DNA of 58,761 nt from an uncultured Lachnospiraceae bacterium (lineage in GTDB: Bacteria; Bacillota; Clostridia; Lachnospirales; Lachnospiraceae), in assembly GCA_947174505.1 (NCBI GenBank), contig CAMWJF010000023.1:1-58761 (forward strand), in the 5' to 3' direction. Shown piece by piece: positions 16,672 to 26,009 of the stretch. The notes under the pieces were generated by a model. It worked only from the letters and a program-made list of their open reading frames with translations, had not been told where the DNA came from and ran no database searches. How positions within the stretch are numbered: the stretch's first letter is position 1; each line of letters begins with the position of its first letter. Position numbers and translations under genes: made by a program.

Positions 16672-19600
16672 CACAAATCATACTCCTCCACAATACTGTT
16701 CTGGCCCACACGAATCGCAGTCAGAACCGTTCCAACCTGCTCACCGATCACCTCAATCTTCGCCGGCGGCGTCGCCAGGATAACCTGCAGCCCTAATCCG
16801 TTGAAAAACTCCATCATGGACTGAATGCGTTCATCATCCATCTTATCAAAGGCCTCATCCAGCAGCATGATTCTTATACTGTTCCCGTATCGGTATAGCT
16901 GATAAAAAGAAGCCGCAATTGCCACATAATAAGGCACCTGTGTCTCACTGCCGCTTTTTTCTCCGTAAATATCAGAAAAGCGCTGAATGGAACCGTCCCG
17001 CTTATGTATTTCGATATCATAGTCCAGATAAGAACGATAATCTGTGTATTCCTCCACAATCTTCTTCCCGTTATCGTCCTTTGCCATCAGTTTGTCAAAA
17101 AGATCAGCCATTTCCTCCCTGTATTCTTCCTCGAAAGCGCTGGTCCAGAGATTGATGCCCTCGTAATTGTTCTCCGAGGTAATCATCCTGTACAGTCCCT
17201 CCTTATTCTTATCAAAACTGATCTTAAACCGGTAGCTGTCGTCTCCGTAATAAATACTGTCCAGTGCTTTGTTCAGGCTGCGGAACTCATTTCTCGCACT
17301 CTCAATATTTTCTTTCATTCTGGAAAGAAAATCACTGCGGAAAATCTGTTCACAATCCTCTCTGGCAAGTTTCAGTTTTTCCTCAAATCGCACGATTTCC
17401 ACGCCCTTAAGCTTCTGCAGAGCCTCCCGGTATTCCGAAATATTTACAAGTCCCAGCATAAAATCAAGCGTAAATTCCTGATTGAATCTCATCTGCAGCT
17501 CTTTTAATCCCGTCCTGCCGTCCAGCAGCTCCTCCCGCTCACGCAGAAGCTGTGATCTCTGAGGTGCAAAATTTACTGCGATGACCTGGGCGCTCTTGCT
17601 CTTTCGATTCTGTCTGTACTTGTCCTCCGCCTCTTTGTAGACCGCACCGTCCCTGTCCGCCTGTTCTTCCAGTTCTGTCCGCAGGATATCATATTCCTTT
17701 TTTCTTTCCTGCATCTCATTTCTATGCGTATCGATCTGATTCTCCAGACGTATATTTTCTTCGCTGAGGCTTTCTTTCTCTTCTTTTTTTACGTCAAGCT
17801 CTTTCTTTTTCGCATCCAGCTTCAGATTCAGTTCGATCAGCGTGGGATCGCTCTGCGCCTCTTTCAGCTCTGCCTTCGCTGATACCATCTGTTCCTGCAG
17901 ACTATGCAGGCTTTCCGGCACATACAGATACAGCTTCATGATGCCCAGATTTACTTTCTTCGCGCTTTCCTGAACCGCTGTGTACAGTTGGATATCCTGT
18001 CTGAGTCCGCTCCGCCTTCGCGTCTTTTCCTCAATCTCTTTCCTCACATTCTCTATCTGTGTCCTATAAGCATACTGTCCGATAAAAGGATTTTCATAGT
18101 CCCTTGGGTTCAAATGTCTGACCACATATCCCTGATAGAGCATGCACTCGGGCGTCATGGCAATGGAGTGCCGTTCCAGTTCATGGACATCTGTGCAGCG
18201 CTTCACTCTCCCCAGTATATAATTCGCATATGCCTTGGCATAACGGTTATCGCTTTTCACCACATAGGCGAGAGAATCCGGCTCTGCCTCCTGCCCCGTT
18301 GGAAGTTTACGGCTGTTAATGATACCTGCGGTATGTATGTTCTTACGGTTTTTATCATAAACCTCTAAAGCTGCAGGATAATATTCCGGCTCCACAACCA
18401 GATAGAATTTCTGCGTGTTGAGATATCCCTCTATGGCATTGCCCCACTTCATATCCGTGATTTCCAACAATTCCGAAAAGAAATAGACCGGAGACGAAAT
18501 CCCTTTGCGTACAAACTCCTTCTCCACCAGCTCTTTCAGCTTTTGCGCATATTCCGGATAGGGAAGCACTCTCTTTTCCAGCTTCTTCAGACGTTCCTGA
18601 CAGTCATCTATTTCATCTGAAAGCCTCTCCATATCTGCTGTAAGGATCACACAGGTTTTCTGGATTTCATTTTGCTCCTTTGCGTCGAAAGCCTCCAGCT
18701 TCTCAACCGTCTTCGCCTTTTCCTCCCGATCCGCCGCCTCTCCGATCTGTTCTGCCTGTGTACGCTTCACCGGCTTATAATCCAGTCTTTCCAGATCCCT
18801 CAGATAATTCATCAAAAGACGAACCTGTTCCTGCAGCTTCTTTTCGCCCTCCTTCTTCTGGCGGATTTCCTCCCCCAGTTTCTCTATCCGGCTTCTGGCC
18901 TGCTGCAAAAGCGCGTTGGAATGCGTCGATTCTATTTCTATACTAATCGCCAGAACCTGATTCTCCAGATCCCTGATCTGCTTCCCCATTTCTTCCAGAA
19001 ATCCGCGGTTAGACTCCACAGACTGACTCTTGATCCGAATCTTTTTCTCCAGATTGTCCACATCCAGATGCATCGCATCCCGATTCGCAATTTTGAGCAG
19101 AATATCGTTGACAAGGATACTTCTGTCCTTCTCTTCTATCTCATCATACTTGCCAAGAATTTTCTCCAATGCGCCCTGCTGCCTTCTGGAACGATCCAGT
19201 ATATTTTCCAGCTCGCTCAGTGTCTCTATATTCTCCCGCAGGGAAACCACATCCACCTGCGCTTCCGACAAGACGAATTTATTGATAAACTCTTTCACAT
19301 TGTCCATCGGCTTAAAAGCCAGAGATTTCGGAATAATGTCAAAAAATTTATCATCTAAATTTCCAAGACGCCGTTTAAACCGATCCTGCGCCGCATTTTT
19401 CTGGTCTATATATGAAATCTTCCTGTTCTTCGCCCGAAATTCCTCCGCCAGTGCGGCACGCTCCCCCGCCATGAAAGAAAGAGCTTCCAGCCTGCATTCC
19501 TCTATATACCATCTGGTTGTGACCGAACTTTCCTCGTCTCTGGAAAGCATATGCACGCCCAGCACAAAGTAACGATCGCCCTTCTCCTCATAAAATTCCA

Positions 19601-19889
19601 GCGCCACATTGGCCGGTACTGCGCCCTTTCGAAGATATGCCTCGCCCACATTGCCAATCTTACAGCGGACATATCCCCTCAAATCTCTCTTTCCCTTCTC
19701 ATTGGCCGCCACGTTAAACCTGCGTGTGTTCGTTGTCAGTACCAGTTGTATGGCGTCCAGTATGGTGGATTTCCCGGCAGTATTTTCTCCACTGATCAAC
19801 GTCGATCCATGAAAGGATATTCTCTCATTCTCAAAGTAGTGCCAGTTAATCAACTGCACTCTGGTCATAATCTTCTTCTGAGTCTCCAT
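16671..19889 (-). CDS. jetC: Wadjet SMC-like ATPase JetC
   Basis: A 1072-residue MukB/SbcC-like SMC ATPase, the motor of Wadjet. Walker A is GENTAGKST (34-42). Long coiled coils fill about 250-480 and 640-830, with a hinge-like region between. The signature motif is near SGSETQVPYY (about 965) and Walker B is IRIMLLDEAFDKMDDE (about 1003-1018). The complex extrudes DNA loops and recognises small circular DNA. The start at 19889 has GGAGGG about seven bases upstream and overlaps the end of jetB by 44 bases. Confidence 0.93.
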   Translation of the reverse strand: METQKKIMTRVQLINWHYFENERISFHGSTLISGENTAGKSTILDAIQLVLTTNTRRFNVAANEKGKRDLRGYVRCKIGNVGEAYLRKGAVPANVALEFYEEKGDRYFVLGVHMLSRDEESSVTTRWYIEECRLEALSFMAGERAALAEEFRAKNRKISYIDQKNAAQDRFKRRLGNLDDKFFDIIPKSLAFKPMDNVKEFINKFVLSEAQVDVVSLRENIETLSELENILDRSRRQQGALEKILGKYDEIEEKDRSILVNDILLKIANRDAMHLDVDNLEKKIRIKSQSVESNRGFLEEMGKQIRDLENQVLAISIEIESTHSNALLQQARSRIEKLGEEIRQKKEGEKKLQEQVRLLMNYLRDLERLDYKPVKRTQAEQIGEAADREEKAKTVEKLEAFDAKEQNEIQKTCVILTADMERLSDEIDDCQERLKKLEKRVLPYPEYAQKLKELVEKEFVRKGISSPVYFFSELLEITDMKWGNAIEGYLNTQKFYLVVEPEYYPAALEVYDKNRKNIHTAGIINSRKLPTGQEAEPDSLAYVVKSDNRYAKAYANYILGRVKRCTDVHELERHSIAMTPECMLYQGYVVRHLNPRDYENPFIGQYAYRTQIENVRKEIEEKTRRRSGLRQDIQLYTAVQESAKKVNLGIMKLYLYVPESLHSLQEQMVSAKAELKEAQSDPTLIELNLKLDAKKKELDVKKEEKESLSEENIRLENQIDTHRNEMQERKKEYDILRTELEEQADRDGAVYKEAEDKYRQNRKSKSAQVIAVNFAPQRSQLLREREELLDGRTGLKELQMRFNQEFTLDFMLGLVNISEYREALQKLKGVEIVRFEEKLKLAREDCEQIFRSDFLSRMKENIESARNEFRSLNKALDSIYYGDDSYRFKISFDKNKEGLYRMITSENNYEGINLWTSAFEEEYREEMADLFDKLMAKDDNGKKIVEEYTDYRSYLDYDIEIHKRDGSIQRFSDIYGEKSGSETQVPYYVAIAASFYQLYRYGNSIRIMLLDEAFDKMDDERIQSMMEFFNGLGLQVILATPPAKIEVIGEQVGTVLTAIRVGQNSIVEEYDL

Positions 19890-20487
19890 CTGCGTTCCCT
19901 CCGGAATACTCCCTCAGCTTCTGTTCCGTCATCGTATAATACTCATTGATATCCTCCACCGTCACCGCCATGAGAATCGATGGATAAATAATGATTCGGG
20001 CATCCGGCTGGCAGACGTCACTGTCCAGATTCCGAATCAGGTTATATCTGCGGAACAGGCTGACCATATGCCGCTCATTCCCCTTGTCTAACATCGGTTT
20101 CGCCCTGATCTTAAGCATCGCATACTTCTCTCTGATCTCTTCCATGAGAACCGTCACTTCCTCTGTGAAAGTTCCCAGTTCCTTACGCTTTTCCACATAC
20201 AGAATTCGGAGAATCAGCAAAAAGACACTCTCATATTTGCCAAGTGACAGCCTCCCCGTCCCGAACTGGTTCACAATGCCGATCACTCCCTGATCCTCGT
20301 TTATTTTCAGATCGTACCCCAGCAGATCGAAAAACGGAAGGAACAATTCCCGGTTCTGCCTTACGAAAACATATTCTTTCTTCGTGTCCTCCCGCTTCCG
20401 CAGCAGAAAACACTGGTTTAACAGTTTGTTGGCTGCGACACGGAATTTTTCTTTCTGTGCGGCAGATTCTATTAATTCTTCAAACAT
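19846..20487 (-). CDS. jetB: Wadjet KITE/MukE-like subunit JetB
   Basis: A 213-residue protein of the DUF4194 type, corresponding to the MukE-like partner of the Wadjet SMC complex. Features: FRVAANKLLNQCFLLRK near the start, a winged-helix-like middle (GTGRLSLGKYESVFLLILRILYVE cut here to its core residues) and an acidic tail. ATG 20487 is preceded by AAGGAT; a TTG 51 bases upstream has no ribosome site. It lies between jetA and jetC with a 44-base overlap into jetC, in the normal Wadjet order. Confidence 0.88.
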   Translation of the reverse strand: MFEELIESAAQKEKFRVAANKLLNQCFLLRKREDTKKEYVFVRQNRELFLPFFDLLGYDLKINEDQGVIGIVNQFGTGRLSLGKYESVFLLILRILYVEKRKELGTFTEEVTVLMEEIREKYAMLKIRAKPMLDKGNERHMVSLFRRYNLIRNLDSDVCQPDARIIIYPSILMAVTVEDINEYYTMTEQKLREYSGGNADGDSEEDYDQSAVD

Positions 20488-20556
20488 ATGTGTATCCTTT
20501 ATACCTTCACACAGAGTTATTTTTAAACCCGTGCTCAAATGATAGCTATTATGGCT

Positions 20557-21936
20557 CTATCTCTTTTTAACAATATCAAAATACGGCAGCGAATATCCCT
20601 GCATCTCCACCTGTTTTCCGCTCCGGCAGATTTCATAATGATTGGATCGGTTGCCGGAATAGATGCTAATATAGATGATTCGGATCAAATCCCGGACAGA
20701 TTCCACCGGCACCTCCGTAACCGGCATCTTATCCCTGTCTCCTAATAAATTTATAACATATTCATTGATATTCCTGCGGGAAAAGCGGCTTCGGTTCTTT
20801 CTCCTTAACGCTTCTTTATATAACAGCCTGTCCGCCTCACTCATCTGCACCTGATTCGAGAATCCGCTGATGGTATCCATTTTCTTCGTGACAGGAATTG
20901 TCTGGATCGATTCCGGTGAAATATAGTCTTGCGGATACAGAGAAAACAGCCCTTCGAAGAATTCTTCCTCTCCGCCGTTCAGCTGCTGCACATAAAGATC
21001 CAGTATTTTGGACAGCTTCCCTTCCAGATTATTGCCGGTTGCCAGCAGAAACCGCGCCCTCATCACCGCACTGCGCATATATCGCGCATGCTTTCTGTCA
21101 ATTTCATCTATGATATCATCCAGACGATAGAAGGAGGACTTAATATCAATCAGCATGGCAATTACCTCATCATATGCCTTCTCCTGATCCGTAGTCTCCT
21201 CCACCTCCATGTAACCTGCCACCGCACGTTCCATGATCTCTGTGCTTTCCATGATCCGCCCAATCCGCTCTATGATCGCTGTCCGAAAATAGGAAATGTT
21301 CTCACTGGTCTTCATTCTCAGATATGCCTTTGATCCGATATTCTTGTGATACTCGAAGAAGTGATCTAAGATTTCTTCCGCGTCCATATCATTCGTCTGC
21401 TGATCCATGTGCCGCTTGATGCTGGCGTTCAGCTTCTTTAACTCTGATAAAAGACGTTCTGTATTCTCCTGTACACCCTTAATGATCAATTCATAAGGTT
21501 TACCGTACAATTCCTCGTTCTGTAAACTCGCATGAATCTGCGAGATAATCCCCTGATACTCCGCCTCTTCCTCCCGAATGATGCGATTCATGCTGTCAAT
21601 CACAGGAATCGCATATTCACACAAAATCACATTAATCTGGTGATTTGTCTCTTGCTCGTATTCTATCCAGCCGCACTTCTTCAGTACGGCTATGACTCCG
21701 TTTGCCTTCTCTCTCGCATCGGATATATAGATTTCATCGTCAAAGCTCATCTCCGTATCATCGGCTTCGAAGTAGTCCGTCAATTCTTTGACTACGATAT
21801 CCCGGTTCACTCCATAGGAGATTTCCGGCTTGAAGGCATTGAAAAGCCGCATAATACAATCCGCATACTCGCGCCGGTATTTACTTGTCAGCGGCTTAAA
21901 AAAATCGGCCGGTAGAATGTCGAATAAGGTTTTCAT
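20557..21936 (-). CDS. jetA: Wadjet kleisin-like subunit JetA
   Basis: A 459-residue protein matching my memory of the DUF5716-type JetA found in Clostridia (MKTLFDILPADFFKPLTSKY at the start). Helical winged-helix segments lie at both ends, and a long helical middle (about 150-330) fits the kleisin/MukF role of bridging the SMC heads. It opens the four-gene operon jetA-jetB-jetC-jetD on the minus strand. JetA differs between Wadjet types; this form probably belongs to type III, but that needs a profile search. Confidence 0.85.
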   Translation of the reverse strand: MKTLFDILPADFFKPLTSKYRREYADCIMRLFNAFKPEISYGVNRDIVVKELTDYFEADDTEMSFDDEIYISDAREKANGVIAVLKKCGWIEYEQETNHQINVILCEYAIPVIDSMNRIIREEEAEYQGIISQIHASLQNEELYGKPYELIIKGVQENTERLLSELKKLNASIKRHMDQQTNDMDAEEILDHFFEYHKNIGSKAYLRMKTSENISYFRTAIIERIGRIMESTEIMERAVAGYMEVEETTDQEKAYDEVIAMLIDIKSSFYRLDDIIDEIDRKHARYMRSAVMRARFLLATGNNLEGKLSKILDLYVQQLNGGEEEFFEGLFSLYPQDYISPESIQTIPVTKKMDTISGFSNQVQMSEADRLLYKEALRRKNRSRFSRRNINEYVINLLGDRDKMPVTEVPVESVRDLIRIIYISIYSGNRSNHYEICRSGKQVEMQGYSLPYFDIVKKR

Positions 21937-22098
21937 GACGATTATAATGATTCCTTCCTGCCGGCTTGCTTCATTGCCGATTATACCGTTTACTATAGTC
22001 TGTCAAATCAATTATATCTAAAATATATTGCTTGCGCAACTACTCTTATCGGAGCTGCTGCCTTTGCAAATTAATTCTTTCACCCCGGCAGATTATTT

Positions 22099-22122
22099 GC
22101 CTCAAGACGGAAGGCTTGAGGC
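22099..22122. repeat. Inverted repeat upstream of jetA
   Basis: GCCTCAAG (22099-22106) and CTTGAGGC (22115-22122) form a perfect 8-bp stem with an 8-base loop. It lies about 160 bases upstream of jetA. No T-run follows, so an operator or structural role is possible. Confidence 0.45.
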
Positions 22123-22210
22123 TACACACAGCGCCCCATACCCCGCGTGTGTCAAGTGAATGTCACAAACTTTTTTCACTCTAACGATGTCGTTTCAAAA
22201 CATCTCACAT

Positions 22211-22680
22211 TTATACTACAACAACACTTTTGGGTGCACCAAGCACTCCATTTGACACAAGCAAAATTACTCTGTCCGGGGAAATCGGACATATGGAATA
22301 CATGTGCAGCTCTGTTCCCCATACTGTTGTTCCAGTAATAAGAGTCGGATAAACATCACTTATTAAAAAATCCAAAGGTCCTCTTCTTTCCGCAACAGCA
22401 AAATAAAGCCCATTTAACCCGAAAGTATCCCGTAGGAAAAACGCTTTGATCGGAGCATCTATTTTCTTATGTTCCCACACTTCCCGCATAGACCTACAAT
22501 TAAGCAGTGTCTGCTGAAAATGAGGAACGCGTTCACTACTATCAGCTGCGGCAAGATAAACTTCTTCACCACAGCACAGACATTGGTAACGAAATTGCTC
22601 ACCCAAAAACAATATGATGTTTTTGCAATAACTGCAGCCACTACCTCACTTTGCAAAACAGCATCAAAAGCTTTATCCAT
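22211..22680 (-). pseudogene. Frameshifted remnant of a small zinc-ribbon protein gene
   Basis: Reading starts with ATG at 22680 (MDKAFDAVLQSE). A second frame then continues with GSGCSYCKNIILFLGEQF, then RYQCLCCGEEVYLA and VPHFQ, to a stop at 22211. The second frame has two CxxC pairs, like a zinc ribbon, and DFLISDVYP and CPISPD near the end resemble DUF4238-type proteins, a weak resemblance. The two frames are separated by a TGA just before GSGC, so a frameshift is likely. It may instead be an intact shorter gene from the TTG at 22612. Confidence 0.45.
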
Positions 22681-22920
22681 TTGTTCTTCTCTCTAAACTT
22701 TCTTAATACTTTTGCAACCAAAAAACCTTATTTCAGCCATTTGTACAATAATTTATAAAATCTCAGCAACTCCAAAGTATTGCATAATTGGTGAATACCA
22801 TATCATTTCTGATGCAATGCATTTTATTTTCCAGTTAGAAAGGTACACGAACCAAAATGTCAACTTTATTAAAAATGATATAACGAATTCGTTTTACTTT
22901 GTAAATTACAAATTGTACTC

Positions 22921-23832
22921 TCACTGCATCCCTGTAAGTAACTCTACTTCTGCAACATCAAGCCCTGAATATTTTGCAATCTTATCAATTGATAATTCAC
23001 CATCATGCAACATTCTGAGTGCTGTCTCTTTTTTAGCCTCATCTTTCCCTCTATTTAAAATTGTCCTCGCTTCTGTCTCAAGTAACGCTCCGCTCATCAT
23101 TCCACCTATTCCTTTCTGCACCTTCTCATACTTCTGTGCGATTTCTCTGATCACATCACCAGAAAGTTCTATAATGGTACGTTTGTCAAACGCCCCAATA
23201 ATCCCTTCCTGCTCCAGTTTATTAAGTCTCTCCAAAATACTTCGGTATTCTGCTTTCAACTCTGCCAATCTCTGTTCATTACTATTATACACCTTAAAGT
23301 TCTTTTCATGTGAAAAAATATAAAACGGAATTAACAGCAACAATCCCTTTGAAAAAATATCTTCCAGAGTATATTCCTGCACCTTCATAATCGGTACATC
23401 ATACTCTACGGTGCCACCCGGCGTTTTTATCACATACCTCATTTTATCAGGTGTCTTTTTATAATTCCTTAGATATAGGACTGCTGTATTGGGAAATGTC
23501 ACTGTCAATATTTCATTGATAACTTCACCTTCATCTAAAGCGATCTGCGCATCATATTCAAACAGCCTGATTGTCATCCGCCCATCCGGCAGGCTACTCT
23601 CACATTCCAGATGATATTTCTTCTTTTTCTTCCCATAGATCATAAAATTAGTATCTGTTATTCTTTCCTTATCCGCTGCATCCTGTTGGTCAATAAAATG
23701 TTCATTGGGATAAAACTCTATTATTTCATTTCCTGTATAGTCTTCCTTGAAAATCTCATTGATCACCGGAATAATCATCTGTCTGCAATCATTTAAAATT
23801 GTCCGAAATGCTCCATCATATACATTTCCCAC
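22921..23832 (-). CDS. Rpn-family PD-(D/E)XK recombination-promoting nuclease / putative transposase
   Basis: A 303-residue protein of the Rpn/PD-(D/E)XK transposase-like family that is abundant in Lachnospiraceae. The nuclease core is at about 60-90 (TDTNFMIYGKKKKKYHLECES) with the D and E-x-x-S/K type residues. The C-terminal part is coiled coil (RLAELKAEYRSILERLNKLE) and ends in a short helix-turn-helix-like tail (LSIDKIAKYSGLDVAEVELL). The start is probably GTG 23832, with GGAGG seven bases upstream. It lies at the edge of the Wadjet island, where nuclease families of this sort accumulate. Confidence 0.8.
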   Translation of the reverse strand: MGNVYDGAFRTILNDCRQMIIPVINEIFKEDYTGNEIIEFYPNEHFIDQQDAADKERITDTNFMIYGKKKKKYHLECESSLPDGRMTIRLFEYDAQIALDEGEVINEILTVTFPNTAVLYLRNYKKTPDKMRYVIKTPGGTVEYDVPIMKVQEYTLEDIFSKGLLLLIPFYIFSHEKNFKVYNSNEQRLAELKAEYRSILERLNKLEQEGIIGAFDKRTIIELSGDVIREIAQKYEKVQKGIGGMMSGALLETEARTILNRGKDEAKKETALRMLHDGELSIDKIAKYSGLDVAEVELLTGMQ

Positions 23833-24031
23833 AAACAATCCTCCGTATTTTTATTTACATCATATCATTATCATACTGTATACACAACTATATTTGAAAT
23901 ACAATTTGCATTTTTCATATCTCATATGTTTATTTCATTCGATTTATCCTGAACTAACTCATAATTAGTACTTTATTTGACACAATATACCACAAAATAA
24001 AGTGCCTATTCCCAAAAAAATCTCCTCATTT

Positions 24032-25825
24032 TTACCCAGGCAGACTATCCGCCACGCAAAGCGCCCCATACCCCACCCTCGCGTCCGGGTACTCCGCCAC
24101 CCCTCTGATCGGCTGCGCGCCCTTCCTCAGATACGCCTTCACCTTCTCCCCGTACAAGTAAGGGTCATTGCCTGCCACAATCCCCCACTGCATCAGCACC
24201 GCGGCGGCTCCGGTCACAAAGGGCGCCGCAAAGGAAGTGCCCGTAACAGGCGAATATCCGCCATATCTGTCGGGCGCCAGAACACCCACACCGGGCGCCA
24301 CCAGATCCGGCTTCACAAACGTATCTGATGTGCGGCTGTTTACCTGATCCTGATAAAGATATCCTCTGCCGGAAAAATCCGCATAGGACTCATATACCGG
24401 GTCATACGCCCCCACCGTAACTACCTTCACCGCCGTAGAAGGAATCGTAAGCGTCACATCCGGCGTTGTTCTGACAAAACGGGTATCCGCGCTGCGGACG
24501 GCTTCCGAGGGAAGATAAAAGGTGTAGTTGCCTGTAATAATCCGCAGCGGGCGGAGTTCAAAGGTCCATACGCCCCGGTCCAGATAGGGGTTCCCCTCTG
24601 CCGGCAGGAAATCGAAATAGAGCTCCTGCGCCGTCATATACGGCGCAGGTTCCCCGTTATAGAAGAGGATCTGCGTCTGCTGTAAGCGGTAAGTCTGTTT
24701 ACCGGGACGGTCAGTATCTACCTGAAATGTTTCTCCTGACGGTGACAGAACTGTCACCAGATAGCGGTCGGCATACTCCTTCCACAGCTGCACATTCAGT
24801 CCCCTTTCATAGGCCCCCACTGTCATTTCCACTCTTCTTCCCCGGTTAGTGACATCAGTGTCTGTTTGATTAACCAAACTGGTCAATCCCGTGCTCCCGC
24901 TTCCCTGCTGCCGCAGGCTGCCGCCCACATGTCCCCCGGACGCCCCTTCGTTTCCACTGCCCACACAGATCACGCTTCTCCCGATCTCCGAGACATTATC
25001 TATAAACCGCTCCAGCAGCGACGTCCCGTTATGCGCGCCATAAGTATTTCCGAAGCTTAAATTGACGGCGACCGGCATGGCAAGCTCCACGGCCTTATTA
25101 ACCACATAAGTCAACGCCCGCATCAGCTCCGTTGTTCTGGGAAAAGAGTCTGCTCTTGGCGACCCGAGCCGCACAATAATAAGTTCGCTCTCTCTGGCCA
25201 CACCCGCGTAGGCCGGTCCGCCTTCCCCGCCGTTTCCCGCAGCGATTCCCGCCACCGCGGTTCCATGCCCGCTCGTATCAATACTCGGCACAAGCTGTTC
25301 CGCCGCCTGCCTGCTGCCTGTCCTTAGGGCTTCGTTGATCTGCTCCGCGCGAAATTCCCTGCCCAATACCTGGTCCCACAGATAGCGGATTCTGGTCGTG
25401 CCATCCGCATTCCGAAAATCCCGGTTATAATAGGTTATCCCGGAATCAATTACCGCCACCAGAACCCCCTTTCCCGTCAGCGTTTCGAACATCTGACTGC
25501 CCGGTGCAAAACAGGACGCCGTATTTCCTGCCAGATCAGAAAAAAACAGCCGCTTCGGCTTTTCCACATACTCAATCTGCTCTATCTCCGCCAGCCGCGC
25601 CATCTCCGACTCCGGCACAGTGAGAATGGCATATCCCGCAATCAGCTCTTCCACAAGTATGCCCCTCTCCGCCAACGCCTCCAAAGAACCGTGATATTTT
25701 ACAATAACCTCCCAGGTCTTTTCCTGCACGTCATATCCCACATTCAGTTCCAGCGACCGCAGCCGCTCCTCCGGCGCCGTCTCCAATGCCAGGTTCAGAA
25801 GATTTTCGTTTTTCTGTGAATCCAT
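24032..25825 (-). CDS. Csp-like S8 family serine peptidase (subtilase)
   Basis: A 597-residue subtilisin-family enzyme without a signal peptide. An N-terminal prodomain (about 1-95) is followed by the catalytic Asp in VLVAVIDSGI, His in DTSGHGTAVAGIAAG and Ser in GTSFAAPFVTGAAA. An insert of about 130 residues between the Asp/His and Ser parts looks like the jelly-roll of the Clostridium Csp germination proteases. The triad is intact, so it should be active, unlike CspC. ATG 25825 is chosen over GTG one codon earlier because GGAG lies close. Role in spore germination or general processing is not shown by the neighbours. Confidence 0.85.
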   Translation of the reverse strand: MDSQKNENLLNLALETAPEERLRSLELNVGYDVQEKTWEVIVKYHGSLEALAERGILVEELIAGYAILTVPESEMARLAEIEQIEYVEKPKRLFFSDLAGNTASCFAPGSQMFETLTGKGVLVAVIDSGITYYNRDFRNADGTTRIRYLWDQVLGREFRAEQINEALRTGSRQAAEQLVPSIDTSGHGTAVAGIAAGNGGEGGPAYAGVARESELIIVRLGSPRADSFPRTTELMRALTYVVNKAVELAMPVAVNLSFGNTYGAHNGTSLLERFIDNVSEIGRSVICVGSGNEGASGGHVGGSLRQQGSGSTGLTSLVNQTDTDVTNRGRRVEMTVGAYERGLNVQLWKEYADRYLVTVLSPSGETFQVDTDRPGKQTYRLQQTQILFYNGEPAPYMTAQELYFDFLPAEGNPYLDRGVWTFELRPLRIITGNYTFYLPSEAVRSADTRFVRTTPDVTLTIPSTAVKVVTVGAYDPVYESYADFSGRGYLYQDQVNSRTSDTFVKPDLVAPGVGVLAPDRYGGYSPVTGTSFAAPFVTGAAAVLMQWGIVAGNDPYLYGEKVKAYLRKGAQPIRGVAEYPDARVGYGALCVADSLPG

Positions 25826-25876
25826 CACTGCTCCGCTAAAATAATTTTATTATTATAGTATTATAGTTTTATATAT

Positions 25877-25905
25877 TTGACCTCTTCGCTCATATATGCT
25901 AATAT
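25877..25905 (+). promoter_or_regulatory. Promoter of the AraC-family gene
   Basis: TTGACC (25877-25882) and TAATAT (25900-25905) are 17 bases apart, with TGC before the -10 (extended -10). It lies about 104 bases before the ATG. Confidence 0.75.
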
Positions 25906-26009
25906 ACTTTTATTGTCTATATCCTTTGCAGACAGCCGGAACCTACATATATAAAGACAGCACATCCGTTTTCATTGGCCGCTGTCTGCCATACAAATGA
26001 GGGGGATTC

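Noticed and set aside
18672..19358. Plus-strand open frame of 228 codons
   Set aside because: Lies antisense within jetC coiled coils. Leu/Phe-rich reading is a reflection of Lys/Glu codons on the other strand.
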